This document shows, one piece after another, positions 8,635-17,898 of a DNA stretch of 64,000 nucleotides. The notes below the pieces were generated by a model that ran no database searches, had not been told where the DNA came from, and saw only the letters and a list, made by a program, of their open reading frames with translations. This DNA comes from Gluconobacter cerevisiae. GTDB taxonomy: Bacteria > Pseudomonadota > Alphaproteobacteria > Acetobacterales > Acetobacteraceae. Position 1 is the first letter of the stretch; every line of letters begins with the position of its first letter. Position numbers and translations under genes: made by a program. The stretch lies in contig NZ_JABCQO010000006.1 of the NCBI RefSeq assembly GCF_015244675.1, forward strand, positions 1-64,000. Reading direction: 5' to 3'.

Positions 8635-9453
8635 ATGATGGTGATGCAGAATACGGGTATGGCTGAAGCGAATGAGATGTTGAAAGTTGAAGGTCTGTCA
8701 AAGACCTTTGATGGTCACTTTGCGCTGGAAAATATCAGCTTTTCTGTTCTTCGCGGTGAAATTGTAGGGCTCATTGGGCGTTCGGGAGCAGGGAAAACGA
8801 CCTTGCTTCGTTGCCTGAATGGCGCAGAAACCCTGGATTCAGGGCACGTTCTCGTTGAAGGAAAAAACCTCAGCGTTCTTAAAGAACGGGAACTGCTTGC
8901 CCTTCGGCAACGGATCGGTCTTGTTTTTCAGGGGTTCAATCTTCTTCAGTCCCGGACTGTGGCGGGCAATATTTCTCTTGGTCTGGAAATTTTGGGAATT
9001 CCCAAAAAAGAGCGGCAGCACCGTATTCAGGAACTGATCCATCTGGTCGGCCTTGAAGAGCATGAGACAAAACACCCTTCGCAGCTTTCCGGAGGGCAAA
9101 AGCAGAGGGTTGGGATCGCAAGAGCGCTGGCGGGTCATCCGGCTATTTTGTTGTGTGACGAAGCAACATCCGCGTTGGACCCTGAAGCAACGACTTCAAT
9201 TCTTGCCCTTCTTAAGGCCGTTAATAAAGAGCTTGGTGTTACGGTCATTCTCATTACACACGAAATGGATGTTATCCGCCGTCTGGCTCACCGGGTGCTT
9301 GTGCTTGATCAGGGGCGTATTGTTGAAGATATCTCCAGTGAGTTACTGCACAAAGGGGAGGCGAAGCATGCCTTAACGCAGTCTTTCATCAGTCGTTTGC
9401 CGAATAATGGAGAAGACATGGAGGCCGCCGGATATGCATCATCAGGTTTTTGA
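8635..9453 (+). CDS. metN: Methionine-type ABC transporter ATP-binding protein
   Basis: This cytoplasmic ATPase has Walker A GRSGAGKTT, Q-loop FQGFNLL, the signature LSGGQKQRVGIARAL, Walker B ILLCDEATSAL and the switch His in ITHEMDVI. The MetN-like ALDPEATTSIL is also present. At about 272 residues it ends soon after the nucleotide-binding domain, so the C-terminal regulatory NIL/ACT domain of E. coli MetN (about 343 aa) is absent and trans-inhibition by methionine is not expected. Several start codons are possible (ATG at 8635, 8638, 8644, 8659). None has a good ribosome-binding site, which fits coupling to the receptor gene ending at 8632. Confidence 0.88.
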   Translation: MMVMQNTGMAEANEMLKVEGLSKTFDGHFALENISFSVLRGEIVGLIGRSGAGKTTLLRCLNGAETLDSGHVLVEGKNLSVLKERELLALRQRIGLVFQGFNLLQSRTVAGNISLGLEILGIPKKERQHRIQELIHLVGLEEHETKHPSQLSGGQKQRVGIARALAGHPAILLCDEATSALDPEATTSILALLKAVNKELGVTVILITHEMDVIRRLAHRVLVLDQGRIVEDISSELLHKGEAKHALTQSFISRLPNNGEDMEAAGYASSGF

Positions 9454-10093
9454 TCTGTTTTTCAAAGCCACGCTGGCGACGCTCGAAATGGTTTTTGCGT
9501 CCGCAGCAATTGCCGTTCTCTTTGGATTGCCTCTCGCTATTCTCCTCACCATCACGAGGTCCGGGGGACTATGGCCCGTTCGTCCCATCGGTCGGATTCT
9601 TGGGGTTGTGGTTGATCTGACAAGAGCAGTGCCCTTCATTATTCTTCTTGTCGTTTTGATCCCTTTCACGCGCTTAGTAATGGGAACGGCTCTTGGGACT
9701 GCCGCGGCCATCGTTCCATTGTCCATTACCGCGATCCCATATTTCGCGCGCATCGCGGAAGTCTCATTGAGAGAGGTGTCTCCGGAACTGATTGATGCGG
9801 TTCGTGCTATGGGCGCAACACGGACGAAAGTCGTTCGCTCGGTTCTTATTCCCGAGGCTTTACCAGGGCTGGTCTCCGGCCTGACCGTCACGCTGGTCAC
9901 ACTCATCAGTGCATCTGCCATGGCGGGTGTTGTTGGCGCAGGTGGACTGGGGGATCTTGCAATCCGCTACGGATACCAAAGGTTTAATACAACCATGATG
10001 TTGTGGGTGGTGAGCATTCTTGTTGTATTGACGATTCTTGTTCAGATCGTCGGGAATTCTATTTCTGCCCGATTGAGGAAGAATTTCATATGA
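9434..10093 (+). CDS. metI: Methionine-type ABC transporter permease
   Basis: The 219-residue inner-membrane permease matches the family size. It has about five membrane helices and the conserved EAA-type loop EVSPELIDAVRAMGATRTKVVRSVLIPEALP in two parts, then GVVGAGGLGDLAIRYGYQRF. The ATG at 9434 is preceded by GGAGG and fits the family length. The start overlaps the end of metN by 20 bp, so the two are translationally linked. With the binding protein encoded at 4.1-4.9 kb it would form a complete MetNIQ-type importer. Confidence 0.88.
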   Translation: MHHQVFDLFFKATLATLEMVFASAAIAVLFGLPLAILLTITRSGGLWPVRPIGRILGVVVDLTRAVPFIILLVVLIPFTRLVMGTALGTAAAIVPLSITAIPYFARIAEVSLREVSPELIDAVRAMGATRTKVVRSVLIPEALPGLVSGLTVTLVTLISASAMAGVVGAGGLGDLAIRYGYQRFNTTMMLWVVSILVVLTILVQIVGNSISARLRKNFI

Positions 10094-10146
10094 GGATGGT
10101 GTTCCTCTTGATGACGCCTTTAGGAAGCTCAGACGCTATTAAGAGC

Positions 10147-10178
10147 ACCTTTCCAGCTCAGCTATAGGCTGGGAAGGT
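10147..10178. terminator. Stem-loop between convergent metI and alkylsulfatase genes
   Basis: Arms ACCTTTCCAGC (10147-10157) and GCTGGGAAGGT (10168-10178) form an 11-bp stem with one G-U pair and a 10-nt loop. There is no clear U-tract on either strand, so termination is only a possibility given the convergent genes. A second short inverted repeat, GCAGCCA/TGGCTGC, lies at 10198-10232. Nothing else recognisable was seen in 10094-10295. Confidence 0.4.
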
Positions 10179-10295
10179 ACTGTCTAACCTATGATATGCA
10201 GCCAAAATCTTCTTGATCCTGTTTCTGGCTGCAATCGTCATATTTCTACCTTGAGGCTTAATTCCATATCGATTTCGGTATATTATCCTTGAGTA

Positions 10296-11228
10296 TCAAT
10301 CATCTAAATCATGTCCGTCATCTGGGCCTTTAAGCTGACGGCTTTTTTCACCAGTGATGCTAATAGGAGTGTCTCCGCGCACGGTAATCCGGCGTAGGAG
10401 GCGGGGATGGGTGTCGAAGTCGGCTGTGGCGTAGTGTTGCGTGGCACGGTTGTCCCAGATGGCGACATCACCGGGTTTCCAGTTCCAGCGGACGGTATTG
10501 TCGATCTGCGTGATGTAGGACTGAAAGATTTCCAATAGCCGGTTGGCATGTTGGGTAGGAATACCACGGATTTCTTTGAAAAAATGACCCAAAATAAGCG
10601 TGCGTTCACCGGTTTCCGGGTGGACGCGGACGACCGGGTGCTCCGTTTCATAAATCTTTGAGATGAAGCTTGCGCGAAAATTGGCAATTTCCTCGTGACG
10701 AAGATCATATTTATAGAAATTGGTATCGTAGTCGTTGCCATGAACGGCCCAGAGCGTGTCGGCGAGCTGTTGCAGCGGGGCGGGCAGGTCGTCATAGGCC
10801 GTGGCCGTATTGGCCCAGAGAGTGCTGCCACCATAAGGCGGGATCGTGATGGCGCGCAGAATGGAGGCTTTGGGATAGGCGGGGACGAACGTGACATCCG
10901 TGTGCCAGGAATCCGTGGAGCGGCCGTTGCGGGAGTTCAGCTCGAATGTATAGGGGGTGCCGTCTGCGGCCGGGATGGTCGGATGGAGGATCGGGTCCCC
11001 AAAAACACGGCTGAGTGTTTCATGCTGGGCGTCATCAAGAAACTGATCGCGCAGGAAGATCACCTTGTGGCGCAGCAGGGCGTCATGAAGAAACGCCTTG
11101 TGTTCTTCGGGCAAAGGCTCGCGGGCATTGACGCCATGAATGATGGCACCGATGCGGGATGTTACCTTTTCGGCTTTGAGGGTGTCGGCGAAGGCGGGTT
11201 CGCGGGGGACAATGCTGAGGTTCGTCAT
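10296..11228 (-). CDS. AtsK/TauD-like 2OG-Fe(II) dioxygenase (alkylsulfatase type)
   Basis: This 310-residue cytosolic enzyme is of the TauD/TfdA superfamily. Iron ligands are H109 and D111 in SWHTDVTF and H265 in RATQHYATADF, with Arg residues for 2-oxoglutarate near 276-280. The pattern AYPKASILRAITIPPYGGSTLWANT and the TVRW.W..GDVAIWDNRATQHY block resemble the alkylsulfatase AtsK more than taurine dioxygenase TauD. AtsK oxidises alkyl sulfate esters to release sulfate during sulfur starvation. The start overlaps the MFS gene stop by 4 nt (ATGA). It is the last gene of a five-gene minus-strand operon. A taurine or other sulfonate substrate is not excluded. Confidence 0.82.
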   Translation of the reverse strand: MTNLSIVPREPAFADTLKAEKVTSRIGAIIHGVNAREPLPEEHKAFLHDALLRHKVIFLRDQFLDDAQHETLSRVFGDPILHPTIPAADGTPYTFELNSRNGRSTDSWHTDVTFVPAYPKASILRAITIPPYGGSTLWANTATAYDDLPAPLQQLADTLWAVHGNDYDTNFYKYDLRHEEIANFRASFISKIYETEHPVVRVHPETGERTLILGHFFKEIRGIPTQHANRLLEIFQSYITQIDNTVRWNWKPGDVAIWDNRATQHYATADFDTHPRLLRRITVRGDTPISITGEKSRQLKGPDDGHDLDD

Positions 11229-12508
11229 GAGGGAAGTCCTTCGGGCTGGGGGACTACGGTGCTGTTGAGAGCACGGTCAGGGCGTGTGAGAGGCGGGGGG
11301 GTGATGAAAAAAGTGAGGATGGCGCTGGCTAGAAAGAGTGCGGCGTAGATGAGAATAATGCCCTGCGTGCCGACAGCACCTTCAAAAGCATAGACGATGA
11401 AGGGGCCAATCCAGACGCTGCTGCCGGCACCGAGGTTCAGCAGGGACATGGCGATGCCTTTGTGGTCCGGTAAGAGAGACGGCGTCAGGGCCGAGAGCGG
11501 CACATATCCGGCAAGCGTCATCCCGAAGACGGCAGCAGAGGCGTAGACTGTGAACAGGCTGCTTTGGGCGTAGAGTAGGGGAATCCAGTACAGTCCGACG
11601 CAGCTCAACGCGCTGCCGATGCCGCCGAACCAGATCACGGTCTGGCGCCAGGAAATATAGTCGCTGGCAAAACCGATCAGCAAGTTGAAGACGATATTGC
11701 TGGCGAAGATGATTTCCAGAAACCGGATCCACACATCCTGCGACAGGCCCAGACGGCTGGTGAAGAAGAAGGGCATGAAGACGATCAGGCCATGCGTGGC
11801 GCTGGAATTGACCGCACGTACGATGCAGGCCAATCCCACGCCCGGATTGTAACGGATCTGGCGGACTGTTTCGCGCAGGGTCGGGCCTATATCCTTCAGG
11901 CTCCCTTTCTGCGACCGGGGCGTGGCAGGTAGGGGCAGGATGGCGAGAACGCCCCCCGCTCCTACGCCGAGCAGGGCGATCCAGAGCGTAACGTACTGGC
12001 CGTACACTGGCAGCAGGAGTTGCGCCACGATGGAGCCGACCGTAGGCAGGCCGCAGGTGAAGCAGAACCAGAACAGGCCGACGGCCCGTCCCAGACGGTC
12101 CTGCCGGACCGTGGTGACGAGCAGGGTCAACAGTCCGTAGGAAAACAGCGGATAGCCTGCTCCGCGCAGTCCGTAGGTCAGCAGAAGCAGGGTTGGAGAA
12201 TGGGCGGGAATGGCGACGCTGAGGAACAGGAGCTGTGGGAGAACCCAGAACAGCAAACCTGCGGTCATGACCGTGCGGCTGCCGAAAATATCGCATAGCA
12301 GGCCCGAGAACCAGGCCGCCAGGGCAGCAGCCAGCCCATAGGCCGTAAAAAGGAGGGCGACGAAGTGTTCCGTCTGGCCCGTCTGGACCAGAAAGGGCGA
12401 CAGATAGCCGACCTCGACACCATCTCCGATCATAAAAACCAGAAGCCCGGCATATTGCAGCGCGAAGCTCCGTGGCAGGCGGCTGGCGGGCAGGGGTATC
12501 GTCTGCAT
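11225..12508 (-). CDS. MFS transporter in organosulfur operon
   Basis: The 427-residue protein has about 12 membrane segments and a degenerate MFS loop motif (SGLLCDIFGSRTV after helix 2). Its position between a TonB receptor gene and an alkylsulfatase-like dioxygenase gene suggests import of the compound delivered to the periplasm, but efflux is possible. Starts at 12508 and 12523 are both feasible. The ATG at 12508 lies 2 nt after the receptor stop codon at 12510-12512. The substrate is not recognised. Confidence 0.75.
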   Translation of the reverse strand: MQTIPLPASRLPRSFALQYAGLLVFMIGDGVEVGYLSPFLVQTGQTEHFVALLFTAYGLAAALAAWFSGLLCDIFGSRTVMTAGLLFWVLPQLLFLSVAIPAHSPTLLLLTYGLRGAGYPLFSYGLLTLLVTTVRQDRLGRAVGLFWFCFTCGLPTVGSIVAQLLLPVYGQYVTLWIALLGVGAGGVLAILPLPATPRSQKGSLKDIGPTLRETVRQIRYNPGVGLACIVRAVNSSATHGLIVFMPFFFTSRLGLSQDVWIRFLEIIFASNIVFNLLIGFASDYISWRQTVIWFGGIGSALSCVGLYWIPLLYAQSSLFTVYASAAVFGMTLAGYVPLSALTPSLLPDHKGIAMSLLNLGAGSSVWIGPFIVYAFEGAVGTQGIILIYAALFLASAILTFFITPPPLTRPDRALNSTVVPQPEGLPS

Positions 12509-12509
12509 C

Positions 12510-14963
12510 TCAGAAATCCGCATGAACCGCGCCAAAATACTGGCGTGGAGCACCGAGGACGACAGATTGGTAATCGCCGGCCATGGGATAACCGTTCTGG
12601 CCCATGGTGGAGATGTATTTCACGTTCGTCAGGTTATAGACGTTGAAGTCCAGCGAGAGGTGCTGGACAAAACCTGTATGGGACAGGCGGTGGAGCTGTT
12701 TGCTCAGGTCGTAGCGGGCGCCGAAATTGGTCAGCCAGTAGGACGGGACTTTGGTGTCTCCCGTATAGCTGAGGTTACGTTTGCCGACATACTGGGCCTC
12801 GATATGCGCCTGAAGGTCATGCCAGGTGTAGGACAGATCGGCATGGTACATCAGGCGCGGATAAGCCACGACCTGCTGACCCTTGATGTTGTAGGTCACC
12901 CGCGATCCATTGATGGTCTGGGTGATGTTGTCATCATAGACAGCATGGTTGTAGCTGATGCTGTTGGTCAGGCTCAGCCCCTTGACGGGGGTGAGTGTGA
13001 CGGCGCCGTCCACGCCGCTCATCGTTACGCCGCCAACATTCTGGATGGTGGTGTAAGGCTGGGTTGTCGGGCCGGTTGAGATGCGTTGCAGGCGGTTGGA
13101 AAAGATCGTGTGGTAGCCGTAGAGCGAGCCGCTGATGAGACGGCCGGTGTAGCGGTAGCCGCCAGCGAAGTTCCAGTCGGTTTCAGGTTGCAGGCTGCTT
13201 TTGGACGCCAGATAGGACGCCTGTGAGGTCGAGAAGGGTGATGAGCCGCTGTTATAGCCCGAGACCGGATAGACCTTCACGTTCTCTGCAATATCGAAAT
13301 AGAGTTGATGGCCGGGAGCAAAGCGCCATTCCCCGCTGAAATGCGGCAGGAAAGGTTTGCTGGAGGTGAGGGAATCTCCGCCTGCAATCGCAGTGGTGCG
13401 GGTGTAAGTCTCCCAGTTGGCAAGGGCCCCGACGCGGCTGGTATTCAGGACGGAACGGAAACCGGCATGCAAAGCGATGGTGTTCGTAACGTGATAGGTG
13501 TCCTGAAAATAGGCGACAAAGGTGTTGGTGTTGAAGACCTGCCGATAGCCATTCTGAAACGGGTTCTTGAGATTATCGAGACCATTGACCGGCGTCGCGG
13601 TGCCGTTGAGCACGTCTTCCAGCAGGGGTTCCTGATAGAGCGGTTTGCTGATGTCGAAATGGGTGTTTTCGTACCACAGCCCCGCATTCAGCACGTTATG
13701 CGCGATGCGGTAAGACAGGGATGTCGTGAAGCCGAAGCGGTCCGTATCGGGCTGCGTGACCTGATCGATCAGCGGGGCGCCATTGGGCGATGCGATCAGC
13801 GGGCTTGCAACCGATCCACGCTGGTAGGAACGATGTCCATAGGCGGTGCTTTGCCAGCGCAGACGGTCGGTTAAAGCGAGATCGGCCGAGACGCCGCCGA
13901 TATAGGAATGCTGCATCTGCGCGCCCTCGTAATAGGACGCAGTGTAGGGGCTCTTGAGATTGGCATAGGCAGCCGGAACCTGTCCGCCGGGCAGACCGCG
14001 CTGGGCCAGTGCCAGACGATAGGCTTTCTCATATCCTCCGGGTTGTCCGATGAAATTGTCGATCGCGTAGCCACCGTGGTTGAACATATCCAGGCTGTAG
14101 TCCTGATAGTTCTGCATCTGAAGATCCGCGTAATCGAAGAAGGCCGTGATGCGGCTGTCCTGCCCGATGGGGTGCAGAACCTTTGCATTGACCTGCTGCA
14201 TGAACTGATCCTGTCCGCCACGCCATTTGTCGGTGTCGTTACGGGCATAAGAGACATAAAAACGCGTCCCCTGCGGGTTCAGATCGCCGCTTTCGAGCCG
14301 CAGAAATGTCCGGTACATCGCATTGCTGCCAAAGGTCTGGTTCACGCTTGCGCCGCGCTTATGGGACGGATCGCGGGAAATGAACTGCACCGTGCCGCCC
14401 AGATTGGATGTGCTGGCCACGCTTTCCGAGCCCGTGGAGGCTGAGACATCCATTCGCTCGATGTTTTCGGACGATATGGCAGATGTTGGGCTGAGGCCGT
14501 TGACGTTGCTGAACTGCTGATCGCCCAGCGGGATGCCGTCCAGCGTCATGCCGATCTGGCTCTGGTCGAAACCGTGCATCAGAAACGAGTTCTGCCAGGT
14601 ATTCACGCCCTGCGGGTCACCGGAATTGAACAGCACGCCGGGCAGCCGTGTCAGGGCCTTGAGCGGATTTGTTCCGGCTACATATTCACGGATCATGGCG
14701 CTGGAGACGGGGTTGGACACCCAGTTGGCCTGCCGGTGTCCCTCCACGCCGATGTTCTCTGCGGTGTGAGAGGTTAGAGCACGTGCTTTGGCAGGCGGCT
14801 TGTGAGCGGGAGGCGCCGGTGTGGCGTGACGGGACTTCTCATCGGGCTTTGTGACGGGTGCGCTGGTGGCGGCAAAGGCCTGCGTGCTGACCGAGAGGGT
14901 CAGCAGAGCGATTAAGGAGGCGGAACCGCTGGGGATGCGGCTGGAAAACTGAAAAGCGGACAT
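12510..14963 (-). CDS. TonB-dependent receptor in organosulfur operon
   Basis: The 817-residue outer-membrane receptor has a signal peptide ending near TQAFA-AT and a Pro/Lys-rich linker of about 40 residues. The plug contains MHGFDQSQIGMTLDGIPLGD and IERMDVSASTGSES. The beta-barrel ends with a terminal Phe (AVHADF), the classical signal for barrel assembly. It sits in the middle of an operon of sulfur-releasing oxygenases. Import of sulfate esters or sulfonates is inferred by analogy with the SftP receptor of Pseudomonas putida. No Fur-like box is seen nearby, which argues against a siderophore role. Confidence 0.85.
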   Translation of the reverse strand: MSAFQFSSRIPSGSASLIALLTLSVSTQAFAATSAPVTKPDEKSRHATPAPPAHKPPAKARALTSHTAENIGVEGHRQANWVSNPVSSAMIREYVAGTNPLKALTRLPGVLFNSGDPQGVNTWQNSFLMHGFDQSQIGMTLDGIPLGDQQFSNVNGLSPTSAISSENIERMDVSASTGSESVASTSNLGGTVQFISRDPSHKRGASVNQTFGSNAMYRTFLRLESGDLNPQGTRFYVSYARNDTDKWRGGQDQFMQQVNAKVLHPIGQDSRITAFFDYADLQMQNYQDYSLDMFNHGGYAIDNFIGQPGGYEKAYRLALAQRGLPGGQVPAAYANLKSPYTASYYEGAQMQHSYIGGVSADLALTDRLRWQSTAYGHRSYQRGSVASPLIASPNGAPLIDQVTQPDTDRFGFTTSLSYRIAHNVLNAGLWYENTHFDISKPLYQEPLLEDVLNGTATPVNGLDNLKNPFQNGYRQVFNTNTFVAYFQDTYHVTNTIALHAGFRSVLNTSRVGALANWETYTRTTAIAGGDSLTSSKPFLPHFSGEWRFAPGHQLYFDIAENVKVYPVSGYNSGSSPFSTSQASYLASKSSLQPETDWNFAGGYRYTGRLISGSLYGYHTIFSNRLQRISTGPTTQPYTTIQNVGGVTMSGVDGAVTLTPVKGLSLTNSISYNHAVYDDNITQTINGSRVTYNIKGQQVVAYPRLMYHADLSYTWHDLQAHIEAQYVGKRNLSYTGDTKVPSYWLTNFGARYDLSKQLHRLSHTGFVQHLSLDFNVYNLTNVKYISTMGQNGYPMAGDYQSVVLGAPRQYFGAVHADF

Positions 14964-15014
14964 GGAAAGACACTCACAAGAAACAGGAAAAGGGATTTTC
15001 AGGTCTTGGGAGGA

Positions 15015-16382
15015 TCAACAGCGCCAGGCTGGATGGTCGGCGGAGGGATGCGCGGAAGCGTTCTGAGGGAAGAGGCTTTCGCGCAGGGTTTTGCCGGGTT
15101 TGGGCCTGATGCGACCGCGACGCTTCAGTTCCGGCAGGACGAGGCGAATGAAGTCATTGTAACTGTCCGGATTGACAAGCTGGATCAGGTTCAGCCCGTC
15201 GGTTTCCGACTCTTCGAGCCAGAGTTCGATCTGGTCCGCGACGGTTTCAGGGCTGCCGACAAAAGTTTTGGCGCGACCGAAGCCTTCCGCCGGGCTCGTC
15301 GCTTCGGCGATGGTCCAGGACCGGCCGCTGATGGCAGGATCGAACTGTTCAAGGACGGACTGGCTGGCCTCTGTCGGGCGATAGGTCAAAACCTCGTCCG
15401 TCTGGTTCTTTGAGAAATCCACCCCCGTCATGGAGGAGTAATGGATGAGCGATCCGGTCGCGTCGTAGAACGCTTTGTATTCGGCAAATTTGCGGATGGC
15501 TTCTTCTTCCGTTTCACCCACGACGACGGCGGCAGCGCAGATGAAGCGCAGGCTGTCGGGATCGCGGCCTTCGCGTGCGGCTTCCTCCCGGATGCGTCGG
15601 ACATTCTTTCGCGTTCCCTCCGCTCCAGCGCCGACGACGAAAATGACTTCCGCATGTCGGGCCGCGAAAGCGCCACCACGGGCGGAAGCCCCTGCCTGAA
15701 GAAGGACGGGAACGCGCTGCGGGCTGGGTTCGGCAGTATGGCCGTCTGGAACGCGATAGTACTGGCCGTCATGACGGATGGGATGAACCTTTGCCGGATC
15801 TGTATAAATCCACTCGCCCGACGCCGTTTGCCCGCGGATGACAGCGTCTTCTTCCCAGGATTTCAGCCACAGCTTATAGACGATATCCATGAATTCGTCT
15901 GCGCGGTCATAGCGTTCGTCATGCGGGATCTGATGGTCCAGTCCGAGATTGCGGGCCGCGCTTTCCTGCTGGGACGTCACGATATTCCAGCCCAGACGCC
16001 CTTTGGTCAGATGATCGAGGGTCGTCAGTTTGCGGGCGAGCAGATAGGGATGCTCGTAGGTCGTGGACAGCGTGATGCCAAAACCGAGCGAGGTGGTCGC
16101 CGCGGCCATTGCGGACACGAGTAAAACCGGATCGATCAATGGGGACTGGATACCGTGCTTCAGGGCAGCGTCCGGGCTGTTGCCGTAAACGTCAATCTGG
16201 CCGAGGGCGTCCGCGATAAACAGGGCATCAAACCCGGCGTCGTCCAGCGTGCGGGCCAGTTCGGTCCAGTATATGATGTCCTTGTAGCGATATGTCTGGT
16301 CGGCAGGATGGCGCCACAGCCCGTAATTCAGGTGTGAGACCGTTGCCATTGTGAAGCCGTTGAGAATGATGTGCTGTCCCAT
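15015..16382 (-). CDS. FMN-dependent monooxygenase, NtaA/SnaA/DszA family
   Basis: The 455-residue protein of the bacterial luciferase-like superfamily has the NtaA/SnaA/DszA pattern: LNYGLWRHP, FDALFIADALG, LGFGITLSTTYEHPYLLARK, LDHLTKGRLGWNIVTSQ and the C-terminal GSPETVADQIE. Such enzymes use FMNH2 supplied by a separate reductase and O2 to open C-S or C-N bonds in sulfones, sulfonates or nitrilotriacetate. No flavin reductase gene is in the operon, so one must be encoded elsewhere. The ATG at 16382 shares one base with the stop of the upstream gene (TAATG). Confidence 0.85.
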   Translation of the reverse strand: MGQHIILNGFTMATVSHLNYGLWRHPADQTYRYKDIIYWTELARTLDDAGFDALFIADALGQIDVYGNSPDAALKHGIQSPLIDPVLLVSAMAAATTSLGFGITLSTTYEHPYLLARKLTTLDHLTKGRLGWNIVTSQQESAARNLGLDHQIPHDERYDRADEFMDIVYKLWLKSWEEDAVIRGQTASGEWIYTDPAKVHPIRHDGQYYRVPDGHTAEPSPQRVPVLLQAGASARGGAFAARHAEVIFVVGAGAEGTRKNVRRIREEAAREGRDPDSLRFICAAAVVVGETEEEAIRKFAEYKAFYDATGSLIHYSSMTGVDFSKNQTDEVLTYRPTEASQSVLEQFDPAISGRSWTIAEATSPAEGFGRAKTFVGSPETVADQIELWLEESETDGLNLIQLVNPDSYNDFIRLVLPELKRRGRIRPKPGKTLRESLFPQNASAHPSADHPAWRC

Positions 16383-17608
16383 TACGCCACTCCCACGCGC
16401 CATTGGATTGGCGGCAGGGTGCCGTTGACGGCGTAATCTCCGACAACACGCGTGCGATAGACGCGCGGGTTGTGATTGCCCAGGGTGCGAACATTGCGCC
16501 AGTGTCGATCCAGACCAGCCACGCGCAGGGTCGCGCCGCCGCTCAACGCATCGAACAGGGCGGTCGTAGCCTCCAGAACCAGCGGGAGGATGCGGTCCTG
16601 CACCTGCCAGACTTCGAGTTCGGCGCGGGCGACCGTGAGGTCGAATTCCGGAACCGGACTGTCTGCGACCGCCTGAATGGCGCGGGCGGCGCGCTCAACG
16701 GCAGCGCTGGCAAGATAGGCGGCACTGAACACATGCCCAACGATTTCGAGAATCTGTGGGTCTGCGGCAGGAAGGTCTGCATTGCCGTGGCTGAAAGAGC
16801 GTTTGCGACGACGCACGGCATCCGCGACATCCGTCGCCGCAGCACGGGCGATACCCGCGACAGTCGCCAGATGATAAAGCTGGAAGAAAGCCTGCGAATG
16901 CGGAAAAGCCGTGTTGCCGTAGCGCAGGTCGGCTTCTTCAGTATGGACGTTGCGGAAATGCGCGGTGCCACTGGCCGTCAGACGTTGCCCAATCCCATCC
17001 CAGTCATCCACGATTTCGAGACCGGGATCGTTGCGGGCGGCTAATGTTTTGACGGTCTGGCCGTCTTCGGTGGTGCCGGTAACGGTGAGCCAGTCAGCGT
17101 AAAGTGAGCCAGTGGTGAAAAACTTGGAGCCGTTGATAACCCACCTGCCATCCGTTTGGGACAGGGTGGTGCTGAACAGATCGCGCTTGGAAGCCGGGCC
17201 TTCAGCGGCGGCGGCTCCTGCGGTCTGTCCTGTGCCAAGGCGGTCGAGCCATTTTGTGCGGTACGGGCCAGCAGATTCAAACAGCAGATGTTCGACGAAA
17301 CCAAAATGCGCCCTGAGTGCCTGTGCGACGTTTGAATCGGCCGTCGCTAACGTAGTAACCAGGGCAAACAGGTCTTCAAGACTTGCGCCAGAACCGCCAT
17401 GTGCAACGGGAACACGAAGGGCTGTAAAGCCACTCTCTTTGAGGAGACGGATCTGTTCGAAAGGCAGTTCGCGGTTCAACTCGGCATGCAGCGCCTGTCT
17501 GCGGATTTGCTCGAAAACAGGAGCGAAACGGTCGTGCAGCGGAGTAATTTCACGGGCGTCCTGCCCCCAGAGAAGGGAAAGGTCGGGAGAAGGTGTGTCT
17601 ATCGTCAT
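16382..17608 (-). CDS. Acyl-CoA dehydrogenase-fold flavin monooxygenase, DszC/SfnC-like
   Basis: The 408-residue protein has the acyl-CoA dehydrogenase fold: an N-terminal helical domain (LLKESGFTALRVPVAHGGSG), a central strand domain with WVINGSKFFTTGS, and a C-terminal helical bundle ending with the flavin-side motif GNHNPRVYRTRVVGDY. Paired with an NtaA/DszA-like monooxygenase it fits DszC/SfnB/SfnC-type flavin-dependent oxygenases of organosulfur metabolism, not fatty-acid oxidation. It is the first gene of the five-gene operon, so the promoter should lie in 17609-17900. The substrate is unknown. Confidence 0.78.
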   Translation of the reverse strand: MTIDTPSPDLSLLWGQDAREITPLHDRFAPVFEQIRRQALHAELNRELPFEQIRLLKESGFTALRVPVAHGGSGASLEDLFALVTTLATADSNVAQALRAHFGFVEHLLFESAGPYRTKWLDRLGTGQTAGAAAAEGPASKRDLFSTTLSQTDGRWVINGSKFFTTGSLYADWLTVTGTTEDGQTVKTLAARNDPGLEIVDDWDGIGQRLTASGTAHFRNVHTEEADLRYGNTAFPHSQAFFQLYHLATVAGIARAAATDVADAVRRRKRSFSHGNADLPAADPQILEIVGHVFSAAYLASAAVERAARAIQAVADSPVPEFDLTVARAELEVWQVQDRILPLVLEATTALFDALSGGATLRVAGLDRHWRNVRTLGNHNPRVYRTRVVGDYAVNGTLPPIQWRVGVA

Positions 17609-17898
17609 AAAACAGGAACACCTGAGTTTCAGAGTTATTAACGTTAAAGATTAGTGCATAAATTATTATTCCAGATGCTGAATGTTGTTTTTGGAATAGT
17701 CAACATAATTAGTATAATTTTATATAAACTATTATAAATGGTTATTAATGGACAATGTTGGCCCAGATGTGCGATTTCCGCTATGTTGAAGATTATCTAC
17801 GGGACAAAAGGCTTTTGATTGATACCTGACCGGCAATAAGGCGGCTCCAGAAACTGGCCAATGTCTGCGTGTAGCTTTTCAACGTCGTCTCTTAATCA
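17609..17898. other. AT-rich upstream region of the organosulfur operon
   Basis: The first 150 bp are very AT-rich and probably carry the promoter of the minus-strand operon. On the minus strand, 17805-17890 reads open as a short transposase-like fragment without a convincing family assignment. No gene is called. Confidence 0.4.

Noticed and set aside
10100-10275. Short minus-strand frame rich in Arg/Lys between metI and the alkylsulfatase gene
   Set aside because: About 30 codons resemble a transposase tail only loosely. No IS motif could be fixed, and two hairpins in the same place explain the composition.
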